NCBI RefSeq assembly: GCF_004168255.1
Contig: NZ_SEWG01000003.1
Coordinates: 310,001-374,000, forward strand
Direction of reading: 5' to 3'
Source: Mucilaginibacter terrigena
Lineage (GTDB): Bacteria > Bacteroidota > Bacteroidia > Sphingobacteriales > Sphingobacteriaceae
DNA: 64,000 bases
Shown: positions 34,531 to 42,938 of the stretch, piece by piece
Position numbering within the stretch: the first letter of the stretch is position 1
Layout: each line of letters begins with the position of its first letter
Notes under the pieces: model-generated
Seen by the model: only the letters and a program-made list of their open reading frames with translations
Database searches by the model: none
Told to the model about the DNA's origin: nothing
Made by a program: the position numbers and the translations under genes

Positions 34531-36441
34531 ATGAGAATATTATATAGAACCATTTGCCTGGCAATATTTTGTACGCTAAGCATATCCTGTAAAAAATACC
34601 TCGATGTTACCCCCGATAACGTAGGCACTATTGACTATGCTTTCAGGAACCGCAACGAGGCCGAGAATTTTCTTTTCACCTGCTACTCTACCATGCAGCA
34701 AATGTATGAGGTTACCGGCAACGCGGGCTTCACCGGCTCGGCCGAAATTGTTTACCCCAATAATTTGAACGACCACCCTATTAACGAGGCCGGCTTTAAC
34801 ATGATTAGGGGGACGCAAAATACAGCTTCGCCTGTGCTTAACTTTTGGGATGGTGAAAATAATGGGATAGCCCTTTTTAACGCTTTAAGAAGGTGTAACA
34901 CCATGTTGGAAAACATTGATAAGCCAATTGATCTTAGCGCAACCGAAAAAAAGCGCTGGATAGCCGAGGTTAAATTTTTGAAAGCTTATTATCATTATTA
35001 CCTGATACGTATGTATGGGCCAATGCTGTTAATTAAAGAGAATTTACCCATAAATGCATCGGCAGAAGAAGTTAAGCGCAAAAGAAGCTCGACCGATGAA
35101 GGGTTTGATTATGTTATATCGCTAATGGACGAAGCCATACCCGATTTGCCCCCGGTTATACAAAACCAGGCAAAAGAACTTGGCCGTATAACAAAGGTAA
35201 TTGCCATGTCTGTAAAAGCAGAGGTGCTGGCCACTGCCGCAAGCCCGCTATTTAATGGTAACCCCGACTACGCCGGTTATACCGATAATGAAGGTAAGCC
35301 ACTTTTTTCGACCACATACGATCCGCTCAAATGGAAAAAGGCTGCAGATGCCTGTAAAGAGGCCATTGATGAAGCCGAGCTTCAGGGTTTAAAATTGTAC
35401 ACGTTTTCGCCGCCGGCAAATGTGAGCAATGTTTCGCAACAGCTAAAGGATGTACTTACCATACAAAACACCATAACCGATAAATGGGAAACCAACCCCG
35501 AATTGATATGGGCCTTTAATTACTATTTCCGTTACCAGGGATATACCATACCAAGGTTAACATCAAAATCGGTAGCCATATCGTCGTCCTATCCTTCAAC
35601 CTTTGCCGTACCAATAGGCACAGCAGAATTATTTTATACCAAAAATGGTGTGCCCATTAATGAAGATAAAACATGGGATTATGCTAACCGTAATACCGTA
35701 CAAACCGGCGACGATGACAATAAGTATTATATAAAAAGCGGTTATCAAACAGCCAAAACCAACTTTAACCGCGAAACAAGGTTTTACGCCGACCTGGGTT
35801 TTGATGGCGGTGTGTGGTTTGGTAATGGCGTGCTCGATCAAAATAACCCATTATATGTACAAGCCCGCGGCAATACCGCGCTTGCAGGCCCCAAAAGCTT
35901 AAGCTCTACCAATATTACGGGGTACTGGCCTAAAAAGCTGGCCAACTACCTTTCTATTTACGATGAAAGTTTCCAGGCGATAGATTATCACCTGCCGGTT
36001 ATTCGGCTTGCGGGGCTATACCTGTTATATGCCGAAACATTGAATGAGGTAAACGGCCCCACTGCCGAGGTTTACACCTATATTGATAAGGTACGTGCAA
36101 GGGCAGGTTTACAAGGCGTACAGGAATCATGGGCCGGCTATTCTAAAAACCCGGGCAAGGCATCCACCAAGGACGGCCTGCGACAGATAATACACCAGGA
36201 GCGCAGGATCGAGCTTTGTTTTGAAGGCCAGGCAGGCTGGGACCTGCGCCGCTGGAAAGAATTGCAGGAGGTGCTTAGCAAACCCGTACAAGGGTGGAAT
36301 ATATACGAAAATAACGCTGTTAACTATTACAGGCCACAAACTTTATTTATCCCGTTGTTTGGTATAAAGGATTACCTGTGGCCAATAAAAACCAGCGATA
36401 TAATAGTGAATAATAACCTTAGCCAAAACCCCTACTGGTAG
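34531..36441 (+). CDS. SusD/RagB-type nutrient-binding lipoprotein
   Basis: Surface lipoprotein of 636 aa that closes the SusC barrel and binds the substrate. Lipobox SISC with Cys20 is followed by KKYLDVTPDN, the typical SusD start. The N-terminal TPR-like SusD domain (AEVKFLKAYYHYYLIRMYGPMLLI) and the C-terminal RagB region (RLAGLYLLYAETLNEV, IHQERRIELCFEGQAGWDLRRWK) are clear. It is longer than average, suggesting an enlarged ligand-binding face. The gene starts 22 bases after susC. Confidence 0.94.
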   Translation: MRILYRTICLAIFCTLSISCKKYLDVTPDNVGTIDYAFRNRNEAENFLFTCYSTMQQMYEVTGNAGFTGSAEIVYPNNLNDHPINEAGFNMIRGTQNTASPVLNFWDGENNGIALFNALRRCNTMLENIDKPIDLSATEKKRWIAEVKFLKAYYHYYLIRMYGPMLLIKENLPINASAEEVKRKRSSTDEGFDYVISLMDEAIPDLPPVIQNQAKELGRITKVIAMSVKAEVLATAASPLFNGNPDYAGYTDNEGKPLFSTTYDPLKWKKAADACKEAIDEAELQGLKLYTFSPPANVSNVSQQLKDVLTIQNTITDKWETNPELIWAFNYYFRYQGYTIPRLTSKSVAISSSYPSTFAVPIGTAELFYTKNGVPINEDKTWDYANRNTVQTGDDDNKYYIKSGYQTAKTNFNRETRFYADLGFDGGVWFGNGVLDQNNPLYVQARGNTALAGPKSLSSTNITGYWPKKLANYLSIYDESFQAIDYHLPVIRLAGLYLLYAETLNEVNGPTAEVYTYIDKVRARAGLQGVQESWAGYSKNPGKASTKDGLRQIIHQERRIELCFEGQAGWDLRRWKELQEVLSKPVQGWNIYENNAVNYYRPQTLFIPLFGIKDYLWPIKTSDIIVNNNLSQNPYW

Positions 36442-36490
36442 TACCGGGCTAATACAAGCATTTATTGATCGATATATTTAAATATAAATT

Positions 36491-37726
36491 ATGAAAAAGA
36501 TAGATAACCGTAAAAACTATGCATGGCTTATGCTGGTTCCGGTTTTGCTGATAACGCTTTTTTCGGCCTGCAAAAAGCAGGAATCGAACATCGATGTGGT
36601 ATCAAATGATAAAACCAAACCCGGCGTTGTTACCGATATTCAGGTTAAAAACTTTAATGGCGGGGCATACATAACCTATAAACTGCCTGCATCACCTAAC
36701 CTGTTGTATGTACTGGCCGATTATAAAATAAACGATAATAAATCGAGACAGACAAAAGCCAGCTATTATACCGATACCATTATGGTTGATGGTTTTGCGA
36801 AAACCAAAGAGTACCAGGTTACGCTGTACGCGGTTAGCCGGGCAAACGTAAAATCAGACCCGGTTACGGTAACCGTACACCCCGATCTGCCCGAATACCT
36901 GCTGGTAAATACTGGCCTTGCCTTAACACCCGATTTTGGCGGCGTAAACGTTTTTGGTTTAAATACAACTAAGGCAGCAGTGGCTGTTCATATCATATCA
37001 CAAAACACTACTACCAGCAAGTATGATGAAAAGGAACCACAATACATAAGTACCGATACTGTGAATTTTTCGATAAGGGGCTACCAGGATGTGCCGGTTA
37101 AGTTTGGAGTGTTTACGTCAGATAAATACGGTAATTACTCAGATACCTTATTTACTACCTTAACACCTTTTAGAGAGGTATTGCTTGATAAAAGTAAGTT
37201 TTTTGTTTATCACTTATCCAGCGATAGCGAGATAGGCTATGGCTGGGAGTTTCGCCGTTTCTTTGATGGCAGCACCAATGAACCTGATGGATGGCATACA
37301 AACCCCGGCGCTTCGCCTACCATACAGGGTACTTTTGGGTTAGGGGTAAAGGCGCAATTAAGCAGGTTTACATTGTGGGAAAGGGTTAATGGTGCCTATG
37401 GGTATGCCAACGCAAAACGTTTTACGGTATGGGGGTCTGATAAGGATGCGCCACAGGATATTGCTTTGCCAAATAACTCGGCTGCCGGAACAATAATAGG
37501 CGATTGGGTAAACATGGGCAGTTACAATTTTCCCGATCCGCCTTCGGGCTTGCCGCCTAACCAGGCAAATGCAAGCGATATAGACTTTGTTGCAAAGGGT
37601 GTAAATTTTAATATAAATATAGCCGCGCCGCCTGCAAAGTTCATACGCTTTGTTATTAATCAAACCTGGGGTGGTGTAGATTATGGCAACACCATGGAGA
37701 TCTCGCTGTATGGCAACCCATTATAG
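36491..37726 (+). CDS. SusCD-associated lipoprotein, DUF4959/DUF5000-like
   Basis: A 411-residue lipoprotein (lipobox FSAC, Cys27). The first half looks like a fibronectin/DUF4959-type module (PGVVTDIQVKNFNGGAYITY) followed by a DUF5126-type section; the C-terminal third (FRRFFDGSTNEPDGWHTNPG, KRFTVWGSDKD, FIRFVINQTWGG) is a discoidin-like DUF5000 domain, probably carbohydrate-binding. Such proteins accompany SusCD pairs as surface glycan-binding proteins. It is the third gene of the operon, 49 bases after susD. Confidence 0.88.
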   Translation: MKKIDNRKNYAWLMLVPVLLITLFSACKKQESNIDVVSNDKTKPGVVTDIQVKNFNGGAYITYKLPASPNLLYVLADYKINDNKSRQTKASYYTDTIMVDGFAKTKEYQVTLYAVSRANVKSDPVTVTVHPDLPEYLLVNTGLALTPDFGGVNVFGLNTTKAAVAVHIISQNTTTSKYDEKEPQYISTDTVNFSIRGYQDVPVKFGVFTSDKYGNYSDTLFTTLTPFREVLLDKSKFFVYHLSSDSEIGYGWEFRRFFDGSTNEPDGWHTNPGASPTIQGTFGLGVKAQLSRFTLWERVNGAYGYANAKRFTVWGSDKDAPQDIALPNNSAAGTIIGDWVNMGSYNFPDPPSGLPPNQANASDIDFVAKGVNFNINIAAPPAKFIRFVINQTWGGVDYGNTMEISLYGNPL

Positions 37727-37746
37727 TAATTATTAAACAAAAGAAA

Positions 37747-38946
37747 ATGAAAATCAATTATAAAGCTTTGGTACTTATTGTAATAGTTTTTGCAGTTATC
37801 GGCTGCAGAAAATACAGCGACGATTATAAGGCCTTTTTAGATAATCACGAGGTTATATATCCGGGCCTGGTTACAAACTCGCATTACAACACGGGAAATT
37901 TACGCGCCCAGCTGTACTTTAACCCAAGCCCCGATCCAAGCATCACAAGGTACAGCCTATCGTGGAACAACGGTGCCGATTCGATGATCGTAAACGCTAC
38001 TACGCACGACCCAAAGGATACCATAAAAGTGATCGTTCCATCGCTTAAAGAGTATGTTTATTCCTTTAAGATAGTTGCCTTTGATGATAAGGGAAACCGC
38101 TCTGTAGGGCAAGAGATAAATAATGTAAGGGTTTATGGGGGCGTTTACCAGGCAACCTTACTAAACCGGTCGTACAGTTTGGTTAACCCTTATGTATTAA
38201 ACGGCGATGGTTCCGTTACTGTTAATTTCGAGAAAGCAGATAGCACCAACCTTTCAACAACAGTGCAGTATACAGATAATAATGGCGAACTTAAGGAAGG
38301 GCACCTGAAAAAGCTGTCTGCCTCGGTTACGCTGCCAAACTACAAAACAGGGTCGCTGATAAAGTATAAGTCCTATTACCTGCCGGAGCAAACCGCCATC
38401 GATTCGTTTGCTGTGAGTGACTTTGACGAAGTACCTATTTTGGCCAATAAGTCGTTATTCGCGCCGCTTCGTCTCCCTGGCGATATAGGGTCGGCCTATG
38501 GCTGGGAACTGCAATACCTTTGGGATAATAACTTTAACGAACCCGGTTTTCATACGCCCGGGCAAACGTTCCCTTTTTGGTTTTCGTTAGATATGGGAGT
38601 AAGATCAACACTTACGGGTTTCAAAATGTACCAGCGCATGGGCGGCTCGCTTTACAACGCCGGTAATGCAAAGCGGTTTGAGTTATGGGGGAGCAACGAT
38701 CCTGATCCTAACGGAAGCTTTGATAGCTGGACAAAAATTGCAACTTATACTTCAACAAAACCATCGGGCAAACCGGTTGGCGATAACACGAACGAAGACG
38801 TAGCCTTCGCCGCAGCCGGTGAATACTTCCCGATACCCGCGGGGACACCTGAAGTGCGGTATATCAGAATAAAAGTTTTAGATACCTGGAGTGGCAGTGC
38901 TTACTTCCATGCGCTCGAACTTAACTTTTATAAACAGAACAGATAA
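37747..38946 (+). CDS. SusCD-associated lipoprotein, DUF4998 plus discoidin-like domain
   Basis: A 399-residue lipoprotein (lipobox VIGC, Cys20). The N-terminal part (YSDDYKAFLDNHEVIYPG, YSLSWNNGADSM) matches the DUF4998 type. The C-terminal ~150 residues repeat the discoidin-like pattern of the preceding protein (LQYLWDNNFNEPGFHTPG, KRFELWGSNDPDPNG, VRYIRIKVLDTWSG). Both probably bind the same glycan at the cell surface. It is the last gene of the locus; no glycoside hydrolase follows. Confidence 0.88.
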   Translation: MKINYKALVLIVIVFAVIGCRKYSDDYKAFLDNHEVIYPGLVTNSHYNTGNLRAQLYFNPSPDPSITRYSLSWNNGADSMIVNATTHDPKDTIKVIVPSLKEYVYSFKIVAFDDKGNRSVGQEINNVRVYGGVYQATLLNRSYSLVNPYVLNGDGSVTVNFEKADSTNLSTTVQYTDNNGELKEGHLKKLSASVTLPNYKTGSLIKYKSYYLPEQTAIDSFAVSDFDEVPILANKSLFAPLRLPGDIGSAYGWELQYLWDNNFNEPGFHTPGQTFPFWFSLDMGVRSTLTGFKMYQRMGGSLYNAGNAKRFELWGSNDPDPNGSFDSWTKIATYTSTKPSGKPVGDNTNEDVAFAAAGEYFPIPAGTPEVRYIRIKVLDTWSGSAYFHALELNFYKQNR

Positions 38947-39012
38947 CCTAACGCAATATAATTATCGGTTAATGCCGGTATAATATGTTTGAATGCAGCA
39001 CTACCTGCAACA

Positions 39013-39047
39013 AAAAAGCCGCTTACAAAACTTGTAAGCGGCTTTTT
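39013..39047. terminator. bidirectional terminator between the SusCD operon and tRNA-Ala
   Basis: AAAAAGCCGCTTACAA (39013-39028) pairs perfectly with TTGTAAGCGGCTTTTT (39032-39047). A and T runs on the two sides let it serve both the operon on the plus strand and the tRNA on the minus strand. Confidence 0.85.
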
Positions 39048-39054
39048 AATGAAG

Positions 39055-39128
<74 letters not shown>

Positions 39129-39165
39129 GAATTTTTGCTGTTTGCGCAACACCCTATCGGGATGG

Positions 39166-39195
39166 CAAAAGTAGCAAATTTTGTGAAATGACAAA
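39166..39195 (-). promoter_or_regulatory. promoter of tRNA-Ala
   Basis: Read on the minus strand, TTTG (39192-39195) and TACTTTTG (39166-39173) are separated by 18 bases. This is a full match to the Bacteroidota primary-sigma consensus TTTG-N(17-19)-TAnnTTTG, placed about 38 bases before the mature tRNA 5' end. Confidence 0.7.
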
Positions 39196-39236
39196 TGCTT
39201 GTTGTGATTTTTATTATCTGTTTATAAAATCTTTTT

Positions 39237-39272
39237 AAAAAAGTAAAGCCCCTGATGGGCAGGGGCCTTTAC
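39237..39272 (-). terminator. minus-strand terminator
   Basis: GTAAAG-CCCCTG (39243-39254) pairs with CAGGGG-(C)-CTTTAC (39260-39272) with one bulged base. On the minus strand a run of T (A39237-A39242 on the plus strand) follows. It could end read-through transcripts of the siderophore receptor gene. Confidence 0.6.
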
Positions 39273-39547
39273 TAACCAATTATAAACCTAAATTATGAGA
39301 AGACTTGTTTGTTATTTTTAATAGTGTAAAAGTAACACTAAGTTTTTATATGCAAAGAATTTATTTGTAATTTATTTGTAACATTTTAATAGATACTTTA
39401 AATAAATTAGTGCATTTGCAATAATAATGGATCATTGTTAATAATAGTTTAATTGTTTGTTAAATAATTGTATAAATGTTTAGCTGACGGCTAAAATTTA
39501 TCAACTATGTAATTATGAGGAATATGCAATAATTATTTTTTGTTTAT
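39273..39547. other. AT-rich gap with an orphan leader-like sequence
   Basis: No supportable gene. At 39273-39296 a sequence resembling the 5' leaders of Bacteroidota TonB-dependent transporter genes (TAACCAATTATAAACC, then CTAAATTATG) runs into an 8-codon frame (MRRLVCYF, stop) at 39295-39321. The rest is AT-rich. A plus-strand terminator closes the gap, so a short plus-strand transcript, perhaps a remnant of a deleted gene, is possible. Confidence 0.35.
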
Positions 39548-39552
39548 AAGCC

Positions 39553-39583
39553 GCTCACAAATTTTGCAAGCGGCTTTTTTCAT
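39553..39583 (+). terminator. plus-strand terminator
   Basis: AAGCCGCTCACAAA pairs imperfectly with TTTGCAAGCGGCTT and is followed by a T run ending at about 39580. The stem is similar in sequence to the terminator at 39013-39047. No plus-strand gene precedes it closely. Confidence 0.6.
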
Positions 39584-39601
39584 AGTATATGTAGGGTAGT
39601 T

Positions 39602-42031
39602 TTAAAATTTATAAGCCAGGCTAATGTTAAAATTTCTAAGTTTTTGCGGGTTTATCGACCAATAGCCTATATAATATTGTTCGTTGGTGATATTGTTTAC
39701 ATTAAAGTTTACCCGGTAATGGCCGCTGTTGTAAAACATACTGCCATTAAGCAATGTATAGCCTGGCAAAATAAATTGGCCGGTTACACTATTATCAATA
39801 ACAATGTATTCGCCCGCATAGTTACCACCAACACCAAGGCCAAAGTTTTTAAAGGCGCCTTTGGCAAATTTATAAGTAGCCCAAAGGTTAGCCTGGTCAG
39901 ATGGCCCCTGACCGCCCGAACTCCTGCCCGGCTCGTTGTAAAAATCCAACGCATCGCCAGCAAGCACTTTGTTGGAGTTGTGGCTATACCCGGCTATCAG
40001 GTTAAAACCCGTTGCCACATTGGCGTTTACATCAACTTCAAAGCCCTTGCTGCGCACCTTGCCGCCTTGTTTAGAAGTGTTGGTCGCCAGGTCCGAATAC
40101 ACTCTGTCGCTTACTTTAATGTTATAGTAAGATAGGGTAGCGCTTAACCTGTCGCTGAATAAGTTTGTTTTAACACCAACTTCCCATTGGTTGGCATGCT
40201 CGGGTTTAAAATTTTGTACACCAGTTTGGTTCCCGTCATTATCAAACGTGGTACTGGGCTCTACATTGATAAATGCATCCATGTAATTGGCAAAAACCGA
40301 TACCTTATCTAAAACAGGTTGGTATACCAGCCCTAATTTGTGCGATAATGCAAACTGGCTAAAATCTACTGTGCCGTTAACTACACTGCCGGGTGCTGTA
40401 TAATTGTCAACCCTTAAACTTAGCATAGCCGATAATTTAGGGGTGAAATTGATAACATCGGATGCGTATGCGGCTAACGAACTGTTTGAAAACTTATACT
40501 CGGCGCTTTCCTGCCCTGCCAGTTTGCTATCTACAAATTGCTTGTTAATTACTTGCGCGGCCGGGTAAAAAACACTTGGCGAACTTGGGTATGTGTAATC
40601 AACAGAGTTGCCTTGTGGGGTTACATACCTAACCGTAGCATAGCCCGATCCGTTATCATCCACTTTGCGGTTATAATAATCTACACCAACCAGTATGCGG
40701 TTGCGTAAGCCAAAAAGCTTAAAATCGCCGTTGAAGTTTTGCTGGATATCAAAGGTATTGGTAACGTTGTTTTCGATATGGAAATCCTGCGGGAAAAAAT
40801 TGTCCGGCTGGTCGTCATCAAAAATATAAGTATAGTAACCGTCGGATTTTACCCTGCCTGCAGATATAACGGTTTGCGAGTTCCATTGATCGGATAGTTT
40901 GTAATTAGCTTGTGCCTGGATGTTAAACCTTGGGTTTTTCATGGTAAGATCGTTACTGGTGAACGACTCGTTAACATTCAAATTCAGAGCTTCCACGGTT
41001 TTAAATGGCAGGGGAGTAGCTCGGTCCGATTGGAAAAACACAGGTGCAACAGCACGCTTTTCCTGTGTTATTTCGGCCATTACATCAAGCTTAAGCCTGT
41101 TGTTAACTTCGTAAGTAATTGCGGGTGATATAAAAAAAGATTTTTTAAACCCCGCATTCTGGAAACTGTTTTCGGTTTGATAAGAAGTGTTTATACGTAA
41201 GGCTATTTTTTCGGTTTTGCTTAACGGGGTGTTAAGGTCAATAGTTGCCCTGTTTAAGCCAAAGCTACCTATGTTGTAAGCAACTTCGCCGCCAAAATCA
41301 AAATAGGGTTTTTTAGTGATGGTGTTAATTACGCCGCCATAGCTATAAAAGCTTCCGCCAAAAAGTGTAGCCGACGGGCCTTTTATAACTTGCACCTCTT
41401 CCACATTGGCCAGATCGAGATTGCCGCCGGTTAGGGCTGGTAAGCCATTGGTTAAAACAGGCTGCGCATCAAATCCGCGCAGGGCAAAATATGCGCCGCC
41501 ATCGCCGGCACGGCCGGTAGATTGCCAGGTTTGGCTGATACCAGGCACGTTGCGCATCACATCATCATAGTTATTTATGCCTTGCTGCTTGATGATCTCT
41601 GAGGATACAGTGTTATAAACCTGTGGGTTCTCCAGGTTTTTCAATGGCATTTTGGCCACCACGGTGCTAACTTTATTTTTTGATTTACGGGCTGATATCA
41701 CCACCTCGTTCAACCTGGCCGAGTTTTCTTTCAGGACAAAATGAATAGTGATTATTTGGTTACGTTTAAGCGTAACTACCTGCTCTTTTCTCTCAAGCCC
41801 TACAAAGCTTGCAACAACAGTGTAAGTGCCCAAATCTATATTTTTTAACTGAAACGAGCCATCTTTATCTGTACTGGCGCCTTTGGTTGTGCCCAACAGC
41901 GCTATACTTACCGATTCGGCCGGTGCGCCATCAATTGTCCTTACTGTTCCTTTAATAATGCCGGTTTGCGCGAATAATAAACGTGACGAGAGTAAAATGA
42001 AAAATGCTATTAGGGTAGGTTTTTTGCACAT
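39602..42031 (-). CDS. TonB-dependent siderophore receptor
   Basis: Outer-membrane ferric-siderophore importer of 809 aa. It carries a signal peptide (to LLFAQ), a CarboxypepD-regulatory-like domain (IIKGTVRTIDGAPAESVSIALLG), a plug (QQGINNYDDVMRNVPGISQTW, VEEVQVIKGPSATLFGG, YGGVINTITKKP) and a barrel ending in RNFNISLAYKF with the terminal Phe used for outer-membrane insertion. The plug motifs are those of FhuA/FpvA-like siderophore receptors. I chose the ATG at 42031 (MCKKPTLIAFF) because a clean signal peptide starts there. Two Fur-box-like palindromes overlap its promoter, so iron repression is likely. Confidence 0.93.
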   Translation of the reverse strand: MCKKPTLIAFFILLSSRLLFAQTGIIKGTVRTIDGAPAESVSIALLGTTKGASTDKDGSFQLKNIDLGTYTVVASFVGLERKEQVVTLKRNQIITIHFVLKENSARLNEVVISARKSKNKVSTVVAKMPLKNLENPQVYNTVSSEIIKQQGINNYDDVMRNVPGISQTWQSTGRAGDGGAYFALRGFDAQPVLTNGLPALTGGNLDLANVEEVQVIKGPSATLFGGSFYSYGGVINTITKKPYFDFGGEVAYNIGSFGLNRATIDLNTPLSKTEKIALRINTSYQTENSFQNAGFKKSFFISPAITYEVNNRLKLDVMAEITQEKRAVAPVFFQSDRATPLPFKTVEALNLNVNESFTSNDLTMKNPRFNIQAQANYKLSDQWNSQTVISAGRVKSDGYYTYIFDDDQPDNFFPQDFHIENNVTNTFDIQQNFNGDFKLFGLRNRILVGVDYYNRKVDDNGSGYATVRYVTPQGNSVDYTYPSSPSVFYPAAQVINKQFVDSKLAGQESAEYKFSNSSLAAYASDVINFTPKLSAMLSLRVDNYTAPGSVVNGTVDFSQFALSHKLGLVYQPVLDKVSVFANYMDAFINVEPSTTFDNDGNQTGVQNFKPEHANQWEVGVKTNLFSDRLSATLSYYNIKVSDRVYSDLATNTSKQGGKVRSKGFEVDVNANVATGFNLIAGYSHNSNKVLAGDALDFYNEPGRSSGGQGPSDQANLWATYKFAKGAFKNFGLGVGGNYAGEYIVIDNSVTGQFILPGYTLLNGSMFYNSGHYRVNFNVNNITNEQYYIGYWSINPQKLRNFNISLAYKF

Positions 42032-42051
42032 AATGATTATTAAATATGCGG

Positions 42052-42082
42052 CAAATGTATTATTTATAATGATTCTAAACAA
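42052..42082 (-). promoter_or_regulatory. promoter of the siderophore receptor gene
   Basis: On the minus strand TTG (42080-42082) and TACATTTG (42052-42059, perfect TAnnTTTG) are separated by 20 bases. The ATG at 42031 would follow a leader of about 15 bases. The box at 42063-42079 sits between the two elements. Confidence 0.55.
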
Positions 42083-42104
42083 TTTTATTTGAAATGATTC
42101 TAAA
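42063..42104 (-). promoter_or_regulatory. two tandem Fur-box-like palindromes
   Basis: TTTATAATGATTCTAAA (42063-42079) and TTTGAAATGATTCTAAA (42088-42104) are near-palindromes of the form TTTnnAATnATTCTAAA, 25 bp apart. They overlap and flank the -33 region of the receptor promoter, the expected position for Fur repression. The assignment to Fur is inference from AT-rich dyad form and gene context. Confidence 0.55.
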
Positions 42105-42375
42105 TAAGCTTTGATATTACCTTGAAGTATAGGCAGGTAATAATTGGTTCAGTTAAAAGTACTAAGTGATAGTTTGGCATATAGATGGATAAGCCTTATT
42201 TGCATTGGCTCTATCTGATCGGGATTGTAACAGCAGCATAGCTGATACCCTATAAAGTAGTAAGCAGGTTATAATAATGCTGAATTGCCCGAGTTGTGGG
42301 TTACCATGGTCGGCCCCAGTTGGCAATATAAGTAATAACGGCACCGATGTTTTATTATAATATTCGGAGAAAGCA

Positions 42376-42404
42376 AAACGGCGTTTACATTGTAAACGCC
42401 GTTT
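42376..42404 (-). terminator. terminator of the small gene at 42446-42706
   Basis: AAACGGCGTTTACA (42376-42389) and TGTAAACGCCGTTT (42391-42404) form a near-perfect hairpin. On the minus strand it continues into TTTTGCTTT. It lies 42 bases after the stop codon of the minus-strand gene. Confidence 0.7.
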
Positions 42405-42445
42405 AATTGTGATTAGGTATAAGTAGGTATCGTATAATAAATAGG

Positions 42446-42706
42446 TTAGGCAATTACTAACTGTATACATTGGCGTACGGTTAGGTTTTGCGATACAGCA
42501 CCCTCTGCAACTCTCTTCCCGGTTTTGTATTCTTCGGCAACTACACGTAATTTTTCTTCAAGCTTTCGGCACAGATCTTCGTCCCTGTCATAACCTATTG
42601 ATTTTAGCGGCGTGTTAGTTAATAAATTATATGAATGGTCAACCGGCATACCGCAGGTATTTAAAATGTCATACTTTATCTGATTACTAATAAATATTAT
42701 ATCCAT
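42446..42706 (-). CDS. hypothetical small protein
   Basis: An 86-residue protein, ATG at 42706, with its own terminator. No family recognised. The N-terminal third is beta-like (MDIIFISNQIKYDIL), followed by a charged amphipathic helix (DEDLCRKLEEKLRVVAEEYKTGKRVAEG) and a second helix (LTVRQCIQLVIA). Three cysteines (positions 18, 46, 80) are spread out. The helical part could be a small DNA- or protein-binding unit. The adjacent 42-bp palindrome and response regulator lie upstream, transcribed in the same direction. Confidence 0.6.
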   Translation of the reverse strand: MDIIFISNQIKYDILNTCGMPVDHSYNLLTNTPLKSIGYDRDEDLCRKLEEKLRVVAEEYKTGKRVAEGAVSQNLTVRQCIQLVIA

Positions 42707-42894
42707 ATCACAGCGTTCAGCATATTAATTGTAGGTAAATATAGCTAAACGCATACTGTGATTTTTTCGTTTCAAACACATGCTTATAGCTTATATTGTT
42801 CAATAATTAACTAAAAACTGTTTTACGCAATAATATAGCAATATGTTTGTTTATTGGTTAAATTTTTAATTGACAGTATTGGCGAAGTGAATTT

Positions 42895-42936
42895 CACGTA
42901 TAACTACGTGATTTTAAAATCACGTAGTTATACGTG
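42895..42936. repeat. perfect 42-bp palindrome
   Basis: The two 21-base halves (42895-42915 and 42916-42936) are exact reverse complements with no spacer. Each half also contains an internal dyad: CACGTA-TAAC-TACGTG on the left and CACGTA-GTTA-TACGTG on the right. It starts 3 bases beyond the stop codon of the NarL-type regulator. It may be a terminator without T-tract, a double operator or a mobile-element footprint. Confidence 0.85.
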
Positions 42937-42938
42937 GT

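Noticed and set aside
42162..42470. 102-codon minus-strand frame
   Set aside because: Overlaps the terminator at 42376-42404 and the end of the small gene; no protein-like pattern.
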